Source: Bacteroidales bacterium UBA5621 (lineage in GTDB: Bacteria > Bacteroidota > Bacteroidia > Bacteroidales > VadinHA17). Taken from it: 11,931 nt of DNA. The stretch lies in NCBI GenBank assembly GCA_002424525.1, contig DIKJ01000252.1:12801-24731 (forward strand), read 5' to 3'. A program made the position numbers and the translations under genes. Numbering within the stretch: position 1 is the stretch's first letter; every line of letters begins with the position of its first letter. Under the pieces are notes generated by a model. That model was not told the origin of the DNA and did no database searches. It worked only from the letters and a program-made list of their open reading frames with translations. Of this stretch, positions 7,597 through 11,931 are shown piece after piece.

Positions 7597-8886
7597 TCAG
7601 ACAACTTCAGCAACAACAAAGGTACTGCCTCCGACAAAAATCAGATCTTCCGGCGATGCCGCGAAGCGCGCAGCTTTGAAAGCTCCTTTAACGTCAGGGT
7701 AACTCATTCCCTCAAGCCCGTATTTCCCGGCTTCCTTCATGAGCAACTTTTCGTCAAGCGCCCTGGGTACGGAAGCTTTTGTAAAGTAATACTTTGCTTC
7801 AGGGGGAAAAAGAGGCAATACCGAACTGAGATCCTTGTCGTCGACAAATCCCAGTACTATATGGAGACCCGCTCCGGGAGTTGCTGCAATCTGACGGGTA
7901 ACATACTCAAGTCCCTCCCTGTTATGACCTGTATCGCACACAATCAGCGGGTTACGGTTAAGGACCTGCCATCGCCCCATCAGTCCGGTGTTCGCCACAA
8001 CATTTCTTATACCATCTGTTACATGTTCATCTGTTATTCCGAATGACTTGCGGAGAGTCTCAATGACCTGAAGGAGAGTTACGAGGTTCTTTGCCTGATA
8101 GTCGCCTCCCAGTGTTGTGAGGCCGGCATATTCCTTTCCGCTACTTATCTCAGTTATCAGGTAACTCCGTTCGCCCGTTTCATAATCAAACTCCCCAAGG
8201 GAACAGGCAAAGTTTTTATCAGCGAAGCAGATGGGCGCCTCCTCCTCCCTGGCCTTTGTCATGAATATTTTGTAAGTCTCCTGATGTTTTTCACCTATTA
8301 CTGCAGGGATACCTCTCTTTATTATCCCTGCTTTTTCAGAAGCAATCTTTTCGATGGACGGACCAAGAAGATCCATATGGTCGTGCCCTATATTTGTAAT
8401 TACCGAAACAACCGGTTTAATAATGTTGGTCGAGTCGAGCCTTCCTCCAAGTCCGGTTTCGATCACAGCCACATCAATCTTTTCCTTCGCAAAGTGATCA
8501 AACGCCATTGCCACGGTAAGCTCGAAGAACGATGGCCTGAGCGACTCAATTATCCGGTGGTGCCGTCTGACAAATTCCGTCACTTTCCGTTTCGGTATCA
8601 TCTCCCCGTTTATTCTTATCCGCTCCCTGAAATCCCTCAGATGAGGCGATGTATAGAGTCCGGTTTCCCAGCCTGCTTCCTGAAGTACCGATGCTGTCAT
8701 GTGCGATACCGATCCTTTTCCGTTGGTGCCTGCCAGGTGGACCGTCGGGTAATTTCTGTGGGGGTGTCCAAAGTAATCATCGAGAGCCAGGCTGTTGCCC
8801 AGATCGTTCCTGTATGCCGCCTTACCTATCCTGTGGTAGGCAGGTAGCTGAGCATAAAGGAATTCCAATGTCTCTTCATAATTCAT
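7597..8886 (-). CDS. folC: Bifunctional folylpolyglutamate synthase / dihydrofolate synthase
   Basis: A 429-residue cytoplasmic ATP-dependent ligase of the Mur ligase superfamily. FolC joins glutamate to dihydropteroate to form dihydrofolate and then extends the glutamate tail, which retains folates in the cell. Visible motifs: ATP-binding P-loop GTNGKGS (53-59), the folate-site sequence YTSPHL (78-83), ETGLGGRLDSTN (143-154) with the expected magnesium-binding Glu143, ITNIGHDHMDLLG (163-175), and SEKAGIIK (183-190) whose Lys185 corresponds to the lysine carbamylated in Mur-type ligases. The C-terminal domain carries DTGHNREGL, matching the DxAHN signature with Gly in place of Ala. Length is normal. 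It is the first gene of a two-gene minus-strand unit with the exported nucleotidase. No other folate gene lies nearby. Whether it does one or both reactions cannot be told from sequence alone, but one copy doing both is the usual bacterial arrangement. Confidence 0.96.
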   Translation of the reverse strand: MNYEETLEFLYAQLPAYHRIGKAAYRNDLGNSLALDDYFGHPHRNYPTVHLAGTNGKGSVSHMTASVLQEAGWETGLYTSPHLRDFRERIRINGEMIPKRKVTEFVRRHHRIIESLRPSFFELTVAMAFDHFAKEKIDVAVIETGLGGRLDSTNIIKPVVSVITNIGHDHMDLLGPSIEKIASEKAGIIKRGIPAVIGEKHQETYKIFMTKAREEEAPICFADKNFACSLGEFDYETGERSYLITEISSGKEYAGLTTLGGDYQAKNLVTLLQVIETLRKSFGITDEHVTDGIRNVVANTGLMGRWQVLNRNPLIVCDTGHNREGLEYVTRQIAATPGAGLHIVLGFVDDKDLSSVLPLFPPEAKYYFTKASVPRALDEKLLMKEAGKYGLEGMSYPDVKGAFKAARFAASPEDLIFVGGSTFVVAEVV

Positions 8887-8933
8887 AACTCCCGATTTTA
8901 CTCAGAACAAAAAATCCGAAATTCGCAACCGAG

Positions 8934-8977
8934 CCCCCGCTTTGCGGGGTAAACTCCGGCGAGTCCGGCGAAGCCAA
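8934..8977. repeat. GC-rich hairpin plus tandem 9-mer, possible dispersed extragenic repeat
   Basis: A compact GC-rich block within an otherwise AT-rich divergent spacer. It holds a perfect 6-bp hairpin (CCCCGC at 8935-8940, loop TTT, GCGGGG at 8944-8949), followed by two tandem 9-mers, TCCGGCGAG (8955-8963) and TCCGGCGAA (8964-8972). A smaller fold pairs ACTC (8953-8956) with GAGT (8961-8964). No T-run follows the hairpin on either strand, and both flanking genes read away from it, so it is not a terminator. The organisation resembles REP-like intergenic elements, but dispersal cannot be seen from one window. Confidence 0.45.
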
Positions 8978-9035
8978 TCCGCAATATCTTGTTACTAACT
9001 TTCCCCTCACATGCCGGTTTATACCATATTTTCGC

Positions 9036-9043
9036 TATTTTTG
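9036..9043 (+). promoter_or_regulatory. Candidate -7 box for the PIN-PhoH gene
   Basis: TATTTTTG matches TAnnTTTG exactly and sits 57 bases before the ATG at 9101, predicting transcription from about 9050 and a leader of about 50 bases. I found no good TTTG at the expected upstream distance; the nearest T-rich stretch (9018-9021, TTTA) is too close and does not match. The support is therefore half of a promoter in the right place. Confidence 0.45.
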
Positions 9044-9100
9044 CTGATCCGGGGAAAAAAACAGTTTCTCTGATAAGCAATTGATAATAAGCTCTTAATA

Positions 9101-10435
9101 ATGAAGAAAAAAAACAACAAAAAGCTTTTCATAATCGATACCAACGTGTTGCTTCACGACTATAAATGTATTTACAATTTTGAAGAAAATGATGTTATAA
9201 TACCAATTGTTGCCCTTGAGGAACTCGATAAGTTCAAAAGGGGGAATGATCTGATCAATTTCCATGCCCGTGAATTCACAAGGGAGCTCGACAGGCTCTC
9301 CGGCGATATGTTGCTGACAGCCAATATTCCCCTTGGCGAAAATCTGGGAAACCTGCATATCGAAACAGGTAAGGATTTCTCGGAAAAAGTAAGCCAGTCG
9401 TTCCCCGAGCGAACCGCCGACCACAGGATCCTGGCCATAGCTGATTATGTCTTCAGCACTAATAAAGACAAGGTGGTGGTCCTGATCACAAAGGATATCA
9501 ACCTGCGCATGAAGGCCAAATCGCTGGGAATAACCGCTCAGGATTATCAGAACGACAAGGTTGCCAATATTGACGATCTCTACAAGGGGATCAGTGTTAT
9601 CGAAGGGGTTGACCATGATCTTATCAACAAGCTGTATGAGATGCCTGAGGGCGTCAGCGCAGAGGATTTCAGCCTTGATGCCGGGATGACCGGTCATCAG
9701 TTTTTCATCATGAAAAATAACGGAGCCAGCGCCCTTGCCCATTTTAATCCTGTAAACAATAAACTTACAAGAGTCATCAAGCAGACCACCTATGGGATAG
9801 ACCCGAGGAACGCTGAACAGACGTTTGCTCTTGAGGCCCTCATGAATCCTGATATACAACTCGTATCGCTTACCGGCAAGGCCGGGACGGGAAAAACCCT
9901 TCTCGCGCTGGCGTCTGCCCTGCATCAGCATAAAAGGTACAAGCAGATTTTCCTTGCCCGGCCGATAGTACCTCTTGCCAACCGGGACATGGGTTTTCTC
10001 CCCGGTGACATAAAAGATAAGATGGATCCGTATATGCAGCCGCTATACGATAACCTGACGGTCATAAAGCATAAATTCAGCACCCAGAGCCCCGAGTTCC
10101 TGCGCATCAACGACATGATGAAGGAGGAAAAGCTCGTGATCACTCCTCTCGCCTATATAAGAGGCCGCAGTCTTTCCAGCATCTTCTTCATAGTCGATGA
10201 AGCCCAGAACCTTACTCCCCACGAGATAAAAACAATCATTACCAGGGCAGGAGAAGGCACGAAAATGATATTTACCGGCGACATTGAGCAGATCGATTCA
10301 CCCTACCTCGATACTGCCTCAAACGGACTGAGTTATCTTTCTGACAAAATGAAGGACCAGGAGATCTTTGCCCACGTAAACCTCGTTAAGGGAGAAAGGA
10401 GTTTCCTTGCTGAGCTGGCAAGCAAACTGCTATGA
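9101..10435 (+). CDS. PIN-PhoH fusion ATPase (YlaK/PhoH2-like)
   Basis: A 444-residue cytoplasmic protein joining an N-terminal PIN nuclease-like domain to a C-terminal PhoH ATPase. The PIN part (about 8-150) starts with IDTNVLLHD (Asp13), continues with ALEELDKFK (acidic 40-42) and ADHRILAIA (Asp107), and ends with ITKDINLRMKAKSLGI (Asp132), so the usual acidic metal-binding set appears complete. The ATPase part (about 225-444) has Walker A GKAGTGKT (259-266), Walker B IFFIVDEAQN (361-370, Asp366 and Glu367), sensor FTGDIEQID (391-399) and GERS (431-434). Studied actinobacterial PhoH2 proteins, which have the same order, are described as ATP-dependent RNA-unwinding and RNA-cleaving; that role here is by homology. 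No antitoxin-like gene precedes it. An in-frame stop at 9074-9076 and the lack of other good starts support the ATG at 9101. A hairpin follows the gene. The name PhoH does not imply phosphate control here. Confidence 0.95.
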   Translation: MKKKNNKKLFIIDTNVLLHDYKCIYNFEENDVIIPIVALEELDKFKRGNDLINFHAREFTRELDRLSGDMLLTANIPLGENLGNLHIETGKDFSEKVSQSFPERTADHRILAIADYVFSTNKDKVVVLITKDINLRMKAKSLGITAQDYQNDKVANIDDLYKGISVIEGVDHDLINKLYEMPEGVSAEDFSLDAGMTGHQFFIMKNNGASALAHFNPVNNKLTRVIKQTTYGIDPRNAEQTFALEALMNPDIQLVSLTGKAGTGKTLLALASALHQHKRYKQIFLARPIVPLANRDMGFLPGDIKDKMDPYMQPLYDNLTVIKHKFSTQSPEFLRINDMMKEEKLVITPLAYIRGRSLSSIFFIVDEAQNLTPHEIKTIITRAGEGTKMIFTGDIEQIDSPYLDTASNGLSYLSDKMKDQEIFAHVNLVKGERSFLAELASKLL

Positions 10436-10461
10436 CAGAGTTAAAAAGCGATTTATTATAT

Positions 10462-10487
10462 AAGTTGCCAGCAGCACGTGGCAACTT
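10462..10487 (+). terminator. Hairpin after the PIN-PhoH gene, likely intrinsic terminator
   Basis: A perfect 9-bp inverted repeat, AAGTTGCCA (10462-10470) and TGGCAACTT (10479-10487), with an 8-base loop, lies 27 bases after the PIN-PhoH stop. It is followed by GAGTTTATTATTAT, T-rich but broken by purines, so termination may be incomplete. It separates PIN-PhoH from the DUF1080 gene, which begins 40 bases further on. A regulatory or RNA-stabilising hairpin is the alternative. Confidence 0.55.
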
Positions 10488-10526
10488 GAGTTTATTATTA
10501 TAAATTAACAGATTAAATTCAAAACT

Positions 10527-11207
10527 ATGAAAAAGAGAACCTCACTTGTCATTACGGCTTCCATTGTCATTCTGCTGGGAATAACCTGTAGTTTTTGCGG
10601 ACAGACAAAACAGAAAAAAGAAGGTGCAAAGAGTAAGGCGCCGGAAATAGTTCAGTTATTCAACGGAAAAGATTTGAGCAACTGGGTCTTTTATCTGAGG
10701 GATCAGTCGGTTGACCCTGCCACGGTGTTCACTGTCAAAGATGGTGTCATCCTCATCAAAGGTGATCCTTTCGGCTATATGAGGACGAAAGACTCATACT
10801 CCGATTATACACTCCATGTCGAGTGGCGCTGGCCTGTCGAACCGACAAACAGCGGAGTATTCGTGCATGCACAGCCGCCTGACACCATATGGATCAAATG
10901 CATCGAATGTCAGCTGGCGAATGGGAATGCCGGAGATTTCGTATGCATGGGAGGAGCCGACATGGCCGAAAGAACAGACAAATCGTCAAGAGTGGTAAGA
11001 AAGAAGAATCCTTCTCCGGAAAAGCCTGCCGGTGAGTGGAACACCATGGAAGTTGTCTGCAGAGGTAATACCATCGAGGTATCTGTAAACGGGGTGCTTC
11101 AGAACAGGGGCACAGAAGTCTCAATAACAGAAGGAAGTATCTGCCTCCAGAGCGAAGGCAAAGAGATTGAATTCAGAAACGTCTTTCTGACAAAACTGCA
11201 GGATTAA
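10527..11207 (+). CDS. Exported DUF1080 (3-keto-disaccharide hydrolase family) protein
   Basis: A 226-residue exported protein of the PF06439 family, a concanavalin-like beta-sandwich abundant in Bacteroidota and Planctomycetota. Some members hydrolyse 3-keto-glycosides. A signal sequence covers about residues 1-24 (Lys-Lys-Arg then a hydrophobic core). The domain runs from about 41 to 224 and shows the family landmarks: LFNGKDLSNW (44-53), WRWP (101-104), NSGVFVHAQ (108-116), EWNTMEVVCRGNTIEVSVNG (170-189) and ICLQSEGKEIEFRNV (205-219). Cys21 and Cys24 both end the hydrophobic core; neither is preceded by a canonical lipobox, so lipid anchoring is possible but unproven. No sugar oxidoreductase, which usually makes the keto-sugar substrate, is within view. 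Only one DUF1080 domain is present and the length is normal. Family sure; enzymatic activity and substrate are inference. Confidence 0.9.
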   Translation: MKKRTSLVITASIVILLGITCSFCGQTKQKKEGAKSKAPEIVQLFNGKDLSNWVFYLRDQSVDPATVFTVKDGVILIKGDPFGYMRTKDSYSDYTLHVEWRWPVEPTNSGVFVHAQPPDTIWIKCIECQLANGNAGDFVCMGGADMAERTDKSSRVVRKKNPSPEKPAGEWNTMEVVCRGNTIEVSVNGVLQNRGTEVSITEGSICLQSEGKEIEFRNVFLTKLQD

Positions 11208-11277
11208 CAGGAGTTTAGCCGGTAACAGGAGAGCGCCGCAAGTGGCTCCCCCGCCTCAGGTGTGAGCAGAAGACAAA

Positions 11278-11931
11278 ATGAAAACCCGTAAACGAAAAGT
11301 GGCCTTTCATACACTTGGCTGTAAACTGAATTTCGCCGAGACATCAGCTATCTCACGGCTCTTTCCCGGAGATCAGTATGAAAGAGTTCCGGCAAATTCC
11401 AGGGCCGACATTTATGTAATAAATACCTGCTCCGTGACCGATTCTGCCGAAAGGAAATGCAGGCAGGCAGTCAGGAAGTTCATCGGCATGGCTCCCGATG
11501 CATACATCGCCGTTGTGGGTTGCTATACGCAGATGCGGCCTCAGGAACTTTCAGCAATACCTGGCGTGGATCTTGTCCTGGGTACCAATGAGAAATTCAG
11601 TCTGACCGATTATCTGTCGGACACTACAGGAAGATTTCAAACCAGGGTCCACTCCGGTGAACTTTCTGATAATGACGTTTTTCATCCTTCCTTCTCAATT
11701 GGCGACCGCACCAGATCGTTCCTGAAAGTGCAGGACGGCTGCGATTACGGGTGCTCATATTGCACTGTTCCGCTGGCACGCGGCAGAAGCAGGAATCCGG
11801 AGATAAAAAGCCTTGTGTCCGATGCACGGAAGATCGCCGCCAGCGGGGTGAAAGAGATTGTTCTGACCGGAGTGAATACCGGCGATTTCGGAAAATCGAC
11901 CGGAGAAAGCTTTACGTCACTCCTTTCAGAG
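11278..11931 (+). CDS. mtaB: tRNA t6A37 methylthiotransferase MtaB, N-terminal 218 codons (cut by window end)
   Basis: The first half of a radical SAM methylthiotransferase that adds a methylthio group to t6A at position 37 of ANN-decoding tRNAs. The N-terminal domain carries the three cysteines for the auxiliary iron-sulfur cluster: Cys15 (GCKLN), Cys51 (NTCSVT) and Cys82 (VVGCYTQ). The radical SAM domain opens with CDYGCSYC (Cys155, Cys159, Cys162), followed by TVPLARGRSRN and LTGVNTGDF, features closer to MtaB than to MiaB or RimO. The reading frame stays open to the last base, so the C-terminal half, including any TRAM domain, lies outside. The start at 11278 is fixed by an in-frame TGA at 11263-11265; the upstream sequence has no clear ribosome binding site. 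It follows the DUF1080 gene by 70 bp on the same strand, with no terminator or -7 box recognised between them, so read-through is possible although the functions are unrelated. Confidence 0.93.
   Translation, partial: MKTRKRKVAFHTLGCKLNFAETSAISRLFPGDQYERVPANSRADIYVINTCSVTDSAERKCRQAVRKFIGMAPDAYIAVVGCYTQMRPQELSAIPGVDLVLGTNEKFSLTDYLSDTTGRFQTRVHSGELSDNDVFHPSFSIGDRTRSFLKVQDGCDYGCSYCTVPLARGRSRNPEIKSLVSDARKIAASGVKEIVLTGVNTGDFGKSTGESFTSLLSE

Noticed and set aside
8284..8847. A 187-codon plus-strand open frame opposite folC
   Set aside because: It lies wholly over the conserved FolC catalytic motifs on the other strand and its translation resembles no family I know.
8898..9080. A 60-codon minus-strand frame in the folC / PIN-PhoH spacer
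   Set aside because: It translates through the GC-rich hairpin and tandem 9-mer block; the protein has no domain or start signal, so the repeat explains the open frame better than a gene does.
9095..9931. A 278-codon open frame on the minus strand opposite the PIN-PhoH gene
   Set aside because: The plus strand carries intact PIN and PhoH motifs over the same bases; the antisense frame shows no recognisable domain, has no ribosome binding site and is explained by codon bias.
9101..10435. PIN-PhoH as part of a toxin-antitoxin module (PhoAT-type)
   Set aside because: No small antitoxin-like frame lies directly upstream; the spacer holds only the repeat block and a promoter-like box.

Overview
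The window reads as a gene-dense stretch of a Bacteroidota chromosome, probably an environmental Bacteroidales-like lineage. Supporting signs are two exact matches to the Bacteroidota -7 promoter box (TAnnTTTG), A-rich start regions with almost no Shine-Dalgarno sequences, and a gene set common in that phylum: exported M28 peptidase, DUF1080 protein, PIN-PhoH ATPase and MtaB. The phylum call is an inference; no marker gene such as rRNA is present.

Layout. Two minus-strand genes fill the left third: a 960-residue membrane sensor histidine kinase with an extracytoplasmic sensor and three PAS domains (53-2935), and upstream of it a TerC/Alx-type membrane protein (3052-3966). A 161-bp divergent spacer with a well-formed promoter leads to a plus-strand secreted M28 zinc peptidase (4128-5759). 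It converges, with only 4 bp between stop codons, on a minus-strand pair: folC (7597-8886) followed 33 bp later by an exported 5'-nucleotidase-type metallophosphatase (5764-7563). A 214-bp divergent spacer, carrying a compact GC-rich repeat-like block next to folC and a -7 box next to the other gene, leads to a plus-strand series: PIN-PhoH ATPase (9101-10435), a hairpin that may terminate it, a DUF1080 exported protein (10527-11207), and the first 218 codons of the tRNA methylthiotransferase gene mtaB, cut by the window end.

How the genes work together. Most are stand-alone: envelope signalling and metal handling (kinase, TerC), hydrolysis outside the cytoplasm (M28 peptidase, nucleotidase, DUF1080 protein), and core cytoplasmic functions (folate polyglutamylation, RNA-linked PhoH ATPase, tRNA modification). 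Only folC plus the nucleotidase gene, and perhaps terC plus the kinase gene, look like transcription units.

I found no phage, transposase, CRISPR, toxin-antitoxin, defence or biosynthetic cluster, and nothing I would defend as a new multi-gene system. The points most worth a second look are the repeat-like block at 8934-8977, the calcium-loop-like tail and altered C-terminal pocket of the nucleotidase, and the partnerless sensor kinase beside terC.
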